Below are positions 45,938 to 54,116 of a stretch of 64,000 bases of DNA, in pieces. A program made the translations under genes and the position numbers. Position 1 is the first letter of the stretch. Each line of letters begins with the position of its first letter. A model generated the notes under the pieces. It worked only from the letters and a program-made list of their open reading frames with translations. It did no database searches and was not told the DNA's origin. The stretch spans positions 2,480,001-2,544,000 of the forward strand of contig JBMNGC010000001.1 in the NCBI GenBank assembly GCA_050949645.1, written 5' to 3'. Source of the DNA: RUG369 sp050949645 (GTDB lineage Bacteria; Planctomycetota; Planctomycetia; Pirellulales; Thermoguttaceae).

Positions 45938-45979
45938 AAATCTTTAGATCATCCCCCCTTGCTCAAGAAAGGACGTCCT

Positions 45980-46957
45980 ATGCGTTCGTTTTTTATTTCA
46001 GCAGGCTGTCTGACGGCGGCTTTGACTTTCATGCTCGCGGTTCCTGCATTCGCGCAGGACGACGCGCTTATCGAACCTCAGGGTGGCGCCGAGGCGCTTG
46101 CGAACTACGCGCCCTGGCTCGATCCGTCCCTCGAACTATGCGACTATCACATTCATCTTCGCGGCGGGATGGACGCTGCGATGGCGCATGAACGCGCTAA
46201 AATAACAGGCGTCCGCTCGGGCGTTCTCGAAAATGTCGGGCGTGAATGGCAGATTAACACGAATGAGAAACTGTCGGCGTTCATCGCCAGCGTCGAAGAA
46301 TACAACGCAACGTTGCCGGAAGACGAACGAGTTAAGATCGGCGTGCAGGTTAACGACCGCAACTGGTACGAGGTTATCGATCCTGACGTCTATGCGCGAC
46401 TCGATTTCGTGCTCGCGGACACGATGATTATGGGCCAGCGGCCGGACGGCTCCGACGAGAGACTGTGGCAACTCCCTAAGGATTACGACGTCGATCAGAA
46501 CGAATGGTTTGAGCGATATTACAAGCATTGCCTCGAGGTCGCGTCGGAACCGATCGACGTCCTCGCTAACCCGACGTATCTCCCTGAATTCATCGCCGAT
46601 CGGTACGACGAGCTCTGGACTCGTCTGCGCATGGCGATCCTCATTCAGACGGCGATCGACGGAAACGTCGCGCTGGAAATTCAGGCGGAATCGGAGTTTC
46701 CGAAACCGCGTTTCATCGCGCTTGCCCTTCAGATGGGCGCCAAGATTTCCTTTGGCAGCAACAACTTCGATCCTAAACTTAAGAAAACAGATACGTGGAA
46801 ACGAAGCTTTGACGAGTTCAACTTTACGAAAGATCAGCTCTGGCGCGATTATCAGTACGACGGAACCGCGCCCAAACGCGTCAAACCTGCCGAGAAACGA
46901 ACGTTTGACCGCGACGCGATGATCAAAAGCCTCGTGGCAAAAGGAATCCTTGAATAA
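45980..46957 (+). CDS. Secreted PHP-like metal-dependent protein
   Basis: 325 residues from ATG 45980, chosen because AAGGA lies 6 nt upstream and the product then starts with a clean signal peptide (MRSFF, hydrophobic core, cleavage at AFA-QDD). The mature part opens with CDYHIHLRGGM, a D-x-H-x-H metal motif as in PHP and amidohydrolase folds, and later has DVLANPTYLPEF, EIQAESEFP and ISFGSNNFD, which could supply further ligands. The likely fold is a TIM-like barrel acting in the periplasm or outside. Substrate unknown; the family assignment is from motif order only. Confidence 0.75.
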   Translation: MRSFFISAGCLTAALTFMLAVPAFAQDDALIEPQGGAEALANYAPWLDPSLELCDYHIHLRGGMDAAMAHERAKITGVRSGVLENVGREWQINTNEKLSAFIASVEEYNATLPEDERVKIGVQVNDRNWYEVIDPDVYARLDFVLADTMIMGQRPDGSDERLWQLPKDYDVDQNEWFERYYKHCLEVASEPIDVLANPTYLPEFIADRYDELWTRLRMAILIQTAIDGNVALEIQAESEFPKPRFIALALQMGAKISFGSNNFDPKLKKTDTWKRSFDEFNFTKDQLWRDYQYDGTAPKRVKPAEKRTFDRDAMIKSLVAKGILE

Positions 46958-46972
46958 ATCGACGACGGAATA

Positions 46973-47009
46973 AAATAACGCGCGAAGACGGAAGTCTCGC
47001 GCGTTATTT
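46973..47009. terminator. Bidirectional terminator between convergent genes
   Basis: A 13-bp perfect stem AAATAACGCGCGA/TCGCGCGTTATTT with an 11-nt loop. Both sides are T-rich in the direction of transcription, serving the plus gene ending at 46957 and the minus gene ending at 47049. Confidence 0.75.
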
Positions 47010-47048
47010 CATAATCGCCCTTCGACGCGGCGTTCTATTCGCTTAGAA

Positions 47049-47837
47049 CTAGAACCAGCTTGAGGTAAAGCCGCCGTCGACATAAAACTCCGAGCCGGTG
47101 ATAAAGCTTCCCGCGTTTTTGGCGAGGAGCAGGATCGCGGCGCCGACAAGCTCGTTCGGATCGCCGTACCGCTTCATTGGGGTCCCGTGCATGATGTTGG
47201 CGACGCGTTCGTCGTCGAGGATCTTGCGATTCTGTTCCGCTGGGAAGAAACCTGGACACAGCGCGTTGCAACGAATTCCTTTCGTCGCGAACTCCTGCGC
47301 GATATTGCGCGTTAGATTAACGACGCCCGCCTTACTCGCTGCGTAGGCGAAGACGCGCGACAACGGCCGGTCGGAGTTCACGCTACCGATGTTGAGGATG
47401 GCGCCGCCGTCTTTATTCTTGAGCATCGACTCGATAAAGACCTTGCACGCAAGCATCGTTCCTTTGAGATTAACCGCCATGATGCTATCCCAACGCTCTT
47501 CATCGACGTCGAGAAAAGAGCTTCCCGCATTCGCGCCCGCGCAGTTCACAAGCATATCGACCTGACCGGTGAGCTCGAGCGCCTTATCGCGAAGCGCGAC
47601 GAGCGACTCGCGACTCGTGACGTTCGTCGGAATACCGATCGTTTCGATTCCCTCTTGGGCAAGCTTCGCGACCGCTTCGTCGCACGATTCACGACGCGAC
47701 GACGCGATGATCACTTTCGCTCCATTGCGCGCGAGTCCACGCGCGAGCGCGATTCCAAGCGCGCCGCCGCCGCCTAAAATCACGGCGACCTGACCCGACA
47801 TGCCAAAAAGTTCCTGTAAGTATCCGGCGTTATCCAT
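47049..47837 (-). CDS. Short-chain dehydrogenase/reductase
   Basis: 262 residues from ATG 47837, chosen because AGGAAG stands 3 nt upstream (a longer frame to 47870 overlaps panD and lacks a ribosome binding site). Classical SDR motifs are present: the nucleotide-binding VILGGGGALGIALARGLA (variant of TGxxxGxG), NCAGAN, catalytic Ser in NIGSVNS, Tyr/Lys in YAASKAG, and PGFFPAEQNR. The C-terminus GSEFYVDGGFTSSWF is typical. The pattern resembles gluconate 5-dehydrogenase-like sugar-acid reductases, but the substrate cannot be fixed. It lies 29 nt after panD in the same direction. Confidence 0.9.
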   Translation of the reverse strand: MDNAGYLQELFGMSGQVAVILGGGGALGIALARGLARNGAKVIIASSRRESCDEAVAKLAQEGIETIGIPTNVTSRESLVALRDKALELTGQVDMLVNCAGANAGSSFLDVDEERWDSIMAVNLKGTMLACKVFIESMLKNKDGGAILNIGSVNSDRPLSRVFAYAASKAGVVNLTRNIAQEFATKGIRCNALCPGFFPAEQNRKILDDERVANIMHGTPMKRYGDPNELVGAAILLLAKNAGSFITGSEFYVDGGFTSSWF

Positions 47838-47866
47838 ATTCTTCCTCGCTGCGCGAATAGTCGCGT

Positions 47867-48217
47867 TCATTCCTTGATGCGATTATTCGCGTCGACCTTG
47901 ACGATCTTCGCTCGATAGTTTTCTAGCTCCGACTCCTCGTATTCCGCGTAGGTGATGATCACAAGGATATCGCCCTTGTATCCGTCGCGCGCGGCGGGTC
48001 CGTTGAGCATCACGGTTCCGGAGCCCGCTGGCGCCTCGATCGCGTATGTTACCAGACGGCGACCGTTGTTAACGTTAAGAACGTGAACAAGTTCGCCCGG
48101 CAGGATGTCGGCGGCCTTAAGCAGGTCAGAATCTATCGAGACGCTCCCCTCATACTCGAGAAAACACTCGGTAAGAGTGGCGCGATGAATCTTCGATTTT
48201 AACATGGTGCGTCTCAT
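47867..48217 (-). CDS. panD: Aspartate 1-decarboxylase proenzyme
   Basis: 116 residues from ATG 48217. PanD makes beta-alanine for pantothenate. It self-cleaves before Ser25 to form the pyruvoyl group; here YEGS places Ser25 exactly as in E. coli. Other family features: MRRTMLKSKIHR at the start, VLNVNNGRRLVTYAI with the catalytic Tyr, and LNGPAARDGYKGDILVII. AAGGA 8 nt upstream supports this start over the longer open frame to 48283. It is probably the first gene of a two-gene operon with the short-chain dehydrogenase. Confidence 0.95.
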   Translation of the reverse strand: MRRTMLKSKIHRATLTECFLEYEGSVSIDSDLLKAADILPGELVHVLNVNNGRRLVTYAIEAPAGSGTVMLNGPAARDGYKGDILVIITYAEYEESELENYRAKIVKVDANNRIKE

Positions 48218-48282
48218 GACGTCTGTCCTTGCTGTAAAAAAAGTTTTTTTGGCGAGTCCGCTCATGCGCCTCGCCCAATGCA

Positions 48283-48288
48283 ATTATA
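48283..48288 (-). promoter_or_regulatory. Possible -10 box of panD
   Basis: On the minus strand these bases read TATAAT, 65 nt before the panD start. No good -35 box is seen at 16-18 nt, so confidence is low. Confidence 0.35.
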
Positions 48289-48349
48289 CCCCTGTCGACG
48301 TAATGATAAAGAGGAACGGTTGAATTTGGGGTTTAGCGCGCTCTTACGC

Positions 48350-48378
48350 TTGAAAACTACCGCAAGCGCGTGTAGAAT
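48350..48378 (+). promoter_or_regulatory. Putative sigma-70 promoter
   Basis: TTGAAA (48350-48355) and TAGAAT (48373-48378) with a 17-nt spacer, about 75 nt before the gene at 48453. The same box pair and spacing recur at 63729-63757. Confidence 0.6.
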
Positions 48379-48452
48379 ATCGATCTGCGGAGTCGGCGCT
48401 CTCTGAACTGCGACTTCTTTCACTTAACAACTTAACCTGACGGGAGTTCGAT

Positions 48453-49490
48453 ATGGCAAAAATTGACGTCTACAAGGACTGGCTTAAGATCGAAGCGACA
48501 AATCGTCCTTTGAATTATTATCAGCTCCTAAAATTCAACAATTTTGTCGACGACCCGAAGGTCATTCGCGAACGTTACCGCCAACTCAACGCGTACGTTC
48601 GTAAGTTCGCGACCGGAGAATACATCAATGAATCTCAGGAGCTCCTAAACGAACTCGCCAAGGCGATGCTGTGCCTGACCGACGCCGCACGCAAAGAGGA
48701 GTACGACCTTAGCCTCGGACGCAAAATTGAAGGTCTTCAGGAAACCGACGCGTACGGCCGACGAACCCTTGAAACGATCCTGAGGGACGACCAGATCGCG
48801 ACCGCGGACGAGATCAAAAAAGCCAAGAGCTATGCCGACGCTCTCGGGCTCGATCTTCATCAGGCTCTCCTGCAGCAGAACGTTGCAAAGCCCGAGGAGA
48901 TCATGATGGCTTACGCCGAATCGATCGGGGTGCCCTTCGTTGACCTTGACGAAGTTCCTGTTGACGAATATTACGCTCCGCAGATGAACCCCGTCACGGC
49001 GCGTCAGCACTCCTTCGTGCCCGTCATGGCCGATATGGGGCGACTCGTCGTGGCGTCCCCCGAACCGATAAGCGTCGACGTCGAGGACGAGCTCCGTCTC
49101 CTCTTTGAAATACCCGTGAGCTACGCGATCTGCACTCCGCGTCAGATTAACGCGGCGATTGCGAAATACTATCCTCGCGACGCAGTACAGCAGCTTGTCC
49201 GCCGCGATGCGAAGAGCGAAGCTCCAGTCGCGCAGAAACCCAAAAAGAAGGTTGCAAGATCCTCGTCCTCCAGCGAACCGAAAATCTATACGGAAGCGGC
49301 GAAGAAGAACCGGATGAAGCTCGCTCTTGTATCCTTTAACTTCGGCTTCATGATCGCCGCCTTCGGTACGGCCTTCGGGGTCAAGAATGCGAAGTTCACC
49401 TCGATCGTCGCCGCGGGACTGGTCCTTGGCGCCGTCGCCGCTACATGCGCGTGGTTCCTGGCGCCCGCGAGTATGCCGGAAGACGAATAA
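48453..49490 (+). CDS. J-like/GspE N-terminal domain membrane protein
   Basis: 345 residues, GGGAG 8 nt upstream. Residues about 20-90 resemble a J domain (NYYQLLKF, then DPKVIRERYRQLNAYVRKF, ending LTDAARKEEYD) but the HPD motif is missing. Residues about 105-250 match the MshEN/GspE N-terminal type of domain: two-part RRTLETILRDDQIATADEIKKA and ALLQQNVAKPEEIMMAYAESIGVPFVDLDE, VASPEPISVDVEDELRLLF. A Lys/Ser-rich linker and two C-terminal membrane helices follow. The GspE ATPase domain is absent. Related planctomycete proteins are known only as predicted; a binding or regulatory role at the membrane is inferred. Confidence 0.82.
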   Translation: MAKIDVYKDWLKIEATNRPLNYYQLLKFNNFVDDPKVIRERYRQLNAYVRKFATGEYINESQELLNELAKAMLCLTDAARKEEYDLSLGRKIEGLQETDAYGRRTLETILRDDQIATADEIKKAKSYADALGLDLHQALLQQNVAKPEEIMMAYAESIGVPFVDLDEVPVDEYYAPQMNPVTARQHSFVPVMADMGRLVVASPEPISVDVEDELRLLFEIPVSYAICTPRQINAAIAKYYPRDAVQQLVRRDAKSEAPVAQKPKKKVARSSSSSEPKIYTEAAKKNRMKLALVSFNFGFMIAAFGTAFGVKNAKFTSIVAAGLVLGAVAATCAWFLAPASMPEDE

Positions 49491-49518
49491 TTCCCCGCGA
49501 TGATTTCAACGATAACTC

Positions 49519-49560
49519 AAGACGCCGTCGACTATTAAGTCCGACGGCGTCTTCTATGTT
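49519..49560. terminator. Terminator between convergent genes
   Basis: AAGACGCCGTCG (49519-49530) pairs with CGACGGCGTCTT (49542-49553); an imperfect T-rich tail CTATGTTTT follows on the plus strand. Confidence 0.65.
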
Positions 49561-49599
49561 TTCGCGCCGACGTCCCCAGGTTGCGACCGTTCGTCAGCG

Positions 49600-50166
49600 C
49601 TACGGATTCCTGAGCGTCGCGCATACGAGAACCGCCGCGACCGAGATAAAAGCGACGAGCGTAATTCTCTTGCCAAACTTTAACGCGCGGTACGCTTTGC
49701 TTTCATACTGCTCCGCGTCGACGTAATCTTCACACGCAACCGCCTTGAAGGACCTGAAAAGATATCGCCAAGCGTAGACGCCGCATGGCGGACACAGGAT
49801 CGTCTCCGCTGCCGCGGCAAAAAAAAGCTCTTTCTTCTTCACGACGAAGTTTCGAAAGGACAGGTTGGGAAGCGCGTCCGACTCCGCTCGAGAGCTTTCT
49901 TCCGATCGGGACGAGGGATTCACTTCGTTTTCAGAAAAAGACGCGTCAGATCTGGGCGCGTCGAAGCTGGGGAGCGCAATGACGTCGGGCTCAACGAGCG
50001 TCTTTTGAGCGCTCAGGCGCGGAAGTTCGATAGTCGAAGGGGGCGCTTGAGGTTCGAACGTTGGCAATTCAATCGCGGGGTCAACGACTCGCCAAATTTC
50101 TTCGTCTTGGGACGCGTCGACCTCGCGCGCCGTCCTATCGTTTCTGGGTTCGGAGGACTTCGTCAT
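49600..50166 (-). CDS. CD225/dispanin-like membrane protein
   Basis: 188 residues. The first 110 are hydrophilic, acidic and Pro/Ser-rich without fold signals. The C-terminal part (FVVKKKELFFAAAAETILCPPCGVYAW, then CEDYVDAEQYESKAYRALKFG, then a helix ITLVAFISVAAVLVCA) has the layout of CD225/dispanin domains: re-entrant hydrophobic segment, a short loop with an A-x-x-Y-x-x-A pattern, and a membrane helix. It starts 12 nt after the upstream CD225-like gene, so they form an operon. Function unknown in bacteria. Confidence 0.7.
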   Translation of the reverse strand: MTKSSEPRNDRTAREVDASQDEEIWRVVDPAIELPTFEPQAPPSTIELPRLSAQKTLVEPDVIALPSFDAPRSDASFSENEVNPSSRSEESSRAESDALPNLSFRNFVVKKKELFFAAAAETILCPPCGVYAWRYLFRSFKAVACEDYVDAEQYESKAYRALKFGKRITLVAFISVAAVLVCATLRNP

Positions 50167-50178
50167 TGAACAGAACGC

Positions 50179-50796
50179 TTAAAATACAATTTTTCGAAAG
50201 ACGAGGACAATAAGGCCCAAACACAGGTCAAGCAAGAGCCAATTAACCGCATGTTCCGCTCGCTCGCGAGCGAGCTGGTAATCCTGTCGTCGACGCGCGT
50301 CGTTCGCAAGGACGGCGTAAACGATTCCAATGATCGAGGTTGGCAACCGCCATAAGAGCGCGCCGACCGCGCCCCAAAAGAGAAGGTTGGGGCTCCAGGT
50401 CGGTTCCCAACTTGACGGAGAAAACGCGCGCGTAACGCCGTTGCGGAACGTACGTAACACGACGCGCATGATAGGACGCGTCAGCCGAAAGCACCATACG
50501 GCAATCGCGACGATAATCGACCACAACCCTGCGCCGACCGTCGCAATCATTTCGCTCGTCGCCGCGTAGAATTGATCAGAATTATCGTGCGATTTTGGCG
50601 ACTTCCAAGGCTGGATCTCGCGTGTTTCAACGACGGTCGGCTCCGCGTCGAGGACCTCTCGCTCGGGCGCGGTAAACTCTGATAATGGAACTTCGCCGTT
50701 CAACGACGGGTCCGCTGCGCGCAAGGGCGCGCCGCAATGTTGACAAAAAAGCGAAGCGTTCGCGTTTTTAGCGCCGCAGCGTTCGCAACTCTTCAT
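50179..50796 (-). CDS. Zinc-ribbon CD225/dispanin-like membrane protein
   Basis: 205 residues. A zinc ribbon opens the protein (CERCG ... CQHCG, residues 4-21). After a linker come a hydrophobic helix (IIVAIAVWCF) and a clear CD225-like domain: NLLFWGAVGALLWRLPTSII, then YAVLANDARRRQDYQLARER, then the helix NWLLLDLCLGLIVLVF. GGGAG before the ATG is the ribosome binding site. It lies between the terpenoid-cyclase-fold gene (85 nt upstream) and a second CD225-like gene (12 nt downstream). Confidence 0.8.
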   Translation of the reverse strand: MKSCERCGAKNANASLFCQHCGAPLRAADPSLNGEVPLSEFTAPEREVLDAEPTVVETREIQPWKSPKSHDNSDQFYAATSEMIATVGAGLWSIIVAIAVWCFRLTRPIMRVVLRTFRNGVTRAFSPSSWEPTWSPNLLFWGAVGALLWRLPTSIIGIVYAVLANDARRRQDYQLARERAEHAVNWLLLDLCLGLIVLVFRKIVF

Positions 50797-50881
50797 AAAT
50801 CTCCCTCGTTAACGCGTCGCGTCGCCATCGTCAAACGTTCGGCGGTCAGTCTCCGACGCCCTTCGTCTGCTCGGTCCGACG

Positions 50882-53287
50882 TTATTCCTCATCGGCGTCG
50901 TTGGTCGCGTCGGGCCCTTCGAGCACAAACGCTTCGCTCGCCTTAACCTTATTATAGAGAGGCATATGGCGATAGTAGACTTCGAGCACCATGCAGTTAA
51001 GCGTTGTCGCATAGAAACGACCGCCCGTCTTGCAATGGCCGTCAGGATTGTCGGGGAACCAGCTCCCGCGCTCATGCCCTTCATAAGATTGCGCCGCGAT
51101 GAGCTTCTCGCGTATCTCCCGGTTCCAATTGTTCCAAACGCTGCCGCCAACGTTGTAGAACATCTGCGAGGCGTAGTAGTTGTAATACGGATTGTTGAGA
51201 TTGCGATCCTTGCTCGCGAGACGGTTCGCGCCCCTGATCAAATCGGGGTTGTCGTACCTCCAGTCGAGGTAGAGCCGACACAGCAGCCCGATCGCGCTGG
51301 TCGCATCGCTTTCCTGTACGCCGCGCATATAGTAGTACCGCGCGCCGTTGTCGAACCCGACGACGTCGCGCAAGAAAGAACGCATCCCGAAGACGGCGCT
51401 GTCGGAAACGGGTATATCCGCAAGTCGCGCGCTGTAAAGCGCCATCATCAGCCACCCGGAAACAGAGGTATCGCCGCTGGTTTTCGGAGTGTACCGCCAA
51501 CCGCCGTCCGCTGCCTGAGCGTATTCGATAAACCGCACCGACTCGTCTACCGCATAACCCAATTCTCGATATCGAGCTCTTTCTCTCGGGGTCAGCATCG
51601 CGTAGGTTTCGCACAGCGCGATCGTCGCGAGTCCGTGCGAATACATATTGCCAGCTTTGTCGTGAAACGAGACCCCATTTTCAGTCTGCTCGCCTTGCGA
51701 TAGCAGGTAGTTCACGCCTGCGGCGACTACGCGCTTGTATTTACCCGTCGTCGGAGTGTTGCCTGCGGCGAGAAAAGGCATCACTCCTAGCGCGGTCGCG
51801 GCGATCGTCGATTCGTTCGTCCCTGAATTCCGACATCGTCCGCCGCAACTGGGACACTGTTGGAGCTGGAAGGTCCATGAACCGTCGGGACACTGATGCT
51901 CCGCGATCCAGGCGAGCGCGAGCGCGACGGCCTTCTCGCTTCCTTCCGTGCCGCCGCCCATCGCGACCGCGACCGCTTTATTCTCGCCACGACCCGAAAG
52001 ATCGTCCCCAAGGAGGGAGCCCAAGAGATTCTCGACGGCGCCGACGGGCGCGGAATCGAACGCAAGCTCCGTCTCCGTAAAGGATAGCGGCGCGGCGGTC
52101 TCGTCCGTGAAGGAGGAGACGTCGGGTACGTCGTCGGCAATTTCGGTGGCGTCGATCTCGATATTGGACAGATCAACGTCGATTTCCTCCGAGGTTTCGA
52201 AAGCGGCGTCAGGATCGAAGACCTCGTCGAGCACGACTTCGTCGCTGAAACCGGGCTCCGAGATCACTTGAAACATATCGTCTAATTCGACGTTCACCAC
52301 GATGAACGCGAGAATCAGAATGAGAATCAGGTGAAAAATAACGCTTAAGAACCACATCGGGGCGTCGTCGACTGCACGTTCAAGCGCCGACTGATCTCGT
52401 AACATCGCCGCGTCTTCGGCGGCGGACGCGTCGGGCGAAGGCGCGGCGCGGCGCTCGAGGAGTTCGAGAAAAACGCTCGGAGATTTCTCTTCGACCTCGA
52501 CGCTTTCGACGTTTAACGAGTCGAGAGAAGCGGCCTCGTCGGCGCTCGTTACGGTCAGCTTGGCCTCGGGCGCAACGTCGCTCGCAAGAGACGCGAGCGA
52601 ATTGAGCGATTCGAGCGCATCCTGCGAAGGCGCCGACGGCGGCGTTATCGCCGAGAGGTCGGGCGCGACGTCGCTCGGGAGGAGGGAGTCGGGAGCGTCT
52701 GAAGGTTGGCGCGGCGGCGGAACGGGGACGGCGACCGGCGACGTAGGTTCGACGGTCGACGTCGGGGCGTCGGGAGATTGCGCAAAAGGCGTTGGCGGAA
52801 CCAAGGGCGCCGCGCCAGATGAGGCGAGCTCTTTCGGACTAGAGAGCGGCGAAGAAGGCGCGGGAAAACTTGTTCGCGGAGAGGGCGCTGAAGGCGACGC
52901 GTTAGGCAGAGACGCGTTGGGAAGCGTCGGACGCGCGTCGGGGAGCGATGGGAATCCGCCAGGTTGCGACGCGCCAGGGAGCCCCGCAAAGGGGGGCCGA
53001 CCCGACTTAGAGATATCTTGAGGCGTCGGAGCGCCGGGTCTGTCGGCGCGCGGGAGAGGACGCCTCGAGGGAAGAGAAGGCGAAGGGGCGGCGCCAGGCG
53101 GGTTCGGCGCGGCAACGTTCTGCGACGCCGCGCTCAGACGCGCCATGAACTCCGGGTCGTTGGCAAGGGACGGATTCTCCTGGAGCTGACGGACGAGATC
53201 GTCGAGAGACGCGGAAGAGCCCGCGTTCCCGTCGGGAAGTCCGGAACCAGGTCGTCGACCGTCGCTAGATTGAAAACCGTTTGCCAT
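50882..53287 (-). CDS. Membrane-anchored terpenoid-cyclase-fold (prenyltransferase/squalene oxidase repeat) protein
   Basis: 801 residues from ATG 53287, chosen for GGAG 7 nt upstream and the MANGFQSS start. Residues 1-310 are low complexity, rich in Pro, Ser and Ala. One membrane helix follows (MWFLSVIFHLILILILAFIVV), then an acidic stretch. The C-terminal 350 residues hold alpha/alpha-barrel repeats with QW-like motifs (WIAEHQCPDGSWTF, AQAADGGWRYTP, SVSGWLMMALYSAR) and a Cys cluster CPSCGGRC. The catalytic DxDD/DCTAE of cyclases is not seen, so a binding role on the outer face of the membrane is likely. First gene of the operon with two CD225-like genes. Confidence 0.85.
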   Translation of the reverse strand: MANGFQSSDGRRPGSGLPDGNAGSSASLDDLVRQLQENPSLANDPEFMARLSAASQNVAAPNPPGAAPSPSLPSRRPLPRADRPGAPTPQDISKSGRPPFAGLPGASQPGGFPSLPDARPTLPNASLPNASPSAPSPRTSFPAPSSPLSSPKELASSGAAPLVPPTPFAQSPDAPTSTVEPTSPVAVPVPPPRQPSDAPDSLLPSDVAPDLSAITPPSAPSQDALESLNSLASLASDVAPEAKLTVTSADEAASLDSLNVESVEVEEKSPSVFLELLERRAAPSPDASAAEDAAMLRDQSALERAVDDAPMWFLSVIFHLILILILAFIVVNVELDDMFQVISEPGFSDEVVLDEVFDPDAAFETSEEIDVDLSNIEIDATEIADDVPDVSSFTDETAAPLSFTETELAFDSAPVGAVENLLGSLLGDDLSGRGENKAVAVAMGGGTEGSEKAVALALAWIAEHQCPDGSWTFQLQQCPSCGGRCRNSGTNESTIAATALGVMPFLAAGNTPTTGKYKRVVAAGVNYLLSQGEQTENGVSFHDKAGNMYSHGLATIALCETYAMLTPRERARYRELGYAVDESVRFIEYAQAADGGWRYTPKTSGDTSVSGWLMMALYSARLADIPVSDSAVFGMRSFLRDVVGFDNGARYYYMRGVQESDATSAIGLLCRLYLDWRYDNPDLIRGANRLASKDRNLNNPYYNYYASQMFYNVGGSVWNNWNREIREKLIAAQSYEGHERGSWFPDNPDGHCKTGGRFYATTLNCMVLEVYYRHMPLYNKVKASEAFVLEGPDATNDADEE

Positions 53288-53745
53288 GCGTTCACTCCGG
53301 CGTCGGCAAGCCGACGCTGCCTCAAATCTCACTCAGGGGGATCCGTTCCCCCGTTCCTGCCAACTCCATTTTACAGCAAAGCCCCTTTGATTGGTACTTC
53401 GCGGTCGATTATTTCGAAAATGAGCCCTTTCGTCGCCCTCCGTTCGATCGGTTGTCGCGGCGGAAATGTTCCTCGCCTCGCCCAGGACGTTGAAAACCAC
53501 GCCGTCGCCGCGCGTCGCGAGAAAAACCGCTATTCCATCATCGTTAATTTACCCAATTTTAAGCCAGAACCGTCGTTCGTAAAAGGAAGAAAATTTTCTT
53601 TAGAGGGTAGTTGTCCGATCTATAACGTCTGATATAATCGCGGTTCGGGCGCGTTTCTCGATCGCGTCGGAATTCAGGAAGATTCAGGCATAATGCGGCG
53701 CCGTGAACGTCAGACGTATATACCAAAAGGGTAAGGATTAGAACA
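53288..53745. other. Intergenic region before rpmG
   Basis: 458 bp between divergent genes. The right part holds a good rpmG promoter (53611-53638) preceded by an A/T-rich segment (53530-53610). Nothing else was recognised. Confidence 0.5.
53611..53638 (+). promoter_or_regulatory. Putative sigma-70 promoter of rpmG
   Basis: TTGTCC (53611-53616), 16-nt spacer, TATAAT (53633-53638). It predicts a leader of about 100 nt before the rpmG start. Confidence 0.65.
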
Positions 53746-53913
53746 ATGGCCGATAGGAAAAAGAAAAAGTCGGAAACGGTTTACCTCGTTTGCGAAGAGA
53801 CCGGCGACTACAACTACTTCGTTCGTCGTAAGCCCGGCGGCGAGAAGCTCAAGCTCATGAAGTATAGCCCGCGGCTTCGCAAGCATACGGTTCACGTTGA
53901 AAAGAAGAAGTGA
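53746..53913 (+). CDS. rpmG: 50S ribosomal protein L33
   Basis: 55 residues, starting MADRKKKKSETVYLVCEETG and containing NYFVRRKPGGEKLKLMKYSP, then RLRKHTVHVEKKK at the end. This is the usual L33 size and pattern. Only one Cys is present, so it is the zinc-free form. AAGGA 8 nt upstream supports the start. It is flanked by its own promoter and a strong terminator, so it is transcribed alone. Confidence 0.93.
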   Translation: MADRKKKKSETVYLVCEETGDYNYFVRRKPGGEKLKLMKYSPRLRKHTVHVEKKK

Positions 53914-53933
53914 TTTGCTTGTAGCTCCGTCAC

Positions 53934-53972
53934 AGGCGCGTTGGGAATTTTTCCCAGACGCGCCTTTTTTAT
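53934..53972 (+). terminator. Terminator of rpmG
   Basis: AGGCGCGT-TGGG pairs with CCCA-G-ACGCGCCT (53934-53965, one bulge, A/T loop), followed by TTTTTATTTC. Confidence 0.85.
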
Positions 53973-54062
53973 TTCAGGCTGCAGCGCCTCTGGTATGACC
54001 TTACGGCGTCGACGGACTCTCTGACGCCGCGCCCCGCTCCTTCTCTTGATAACCGCGCGCCA

Positions 54063-54099
54063 TAAAAAACGCCGACCCTCGCGGAAGAGTCGGCGTTCT
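54063..54099 (-). terminator. Terminator of the CoA-disulfide reductase fusion gene
   Basis: On the minus strand AACGCCGAC pairs with GTCGGCGTT (54089-54097 with 54068-54076), followed by six T. It starts about 20 nt after the stop codon. Confidence 0.8.
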
Positions 54100-54116
54100 T
54101 ATCTTCGCGTTGCGCG

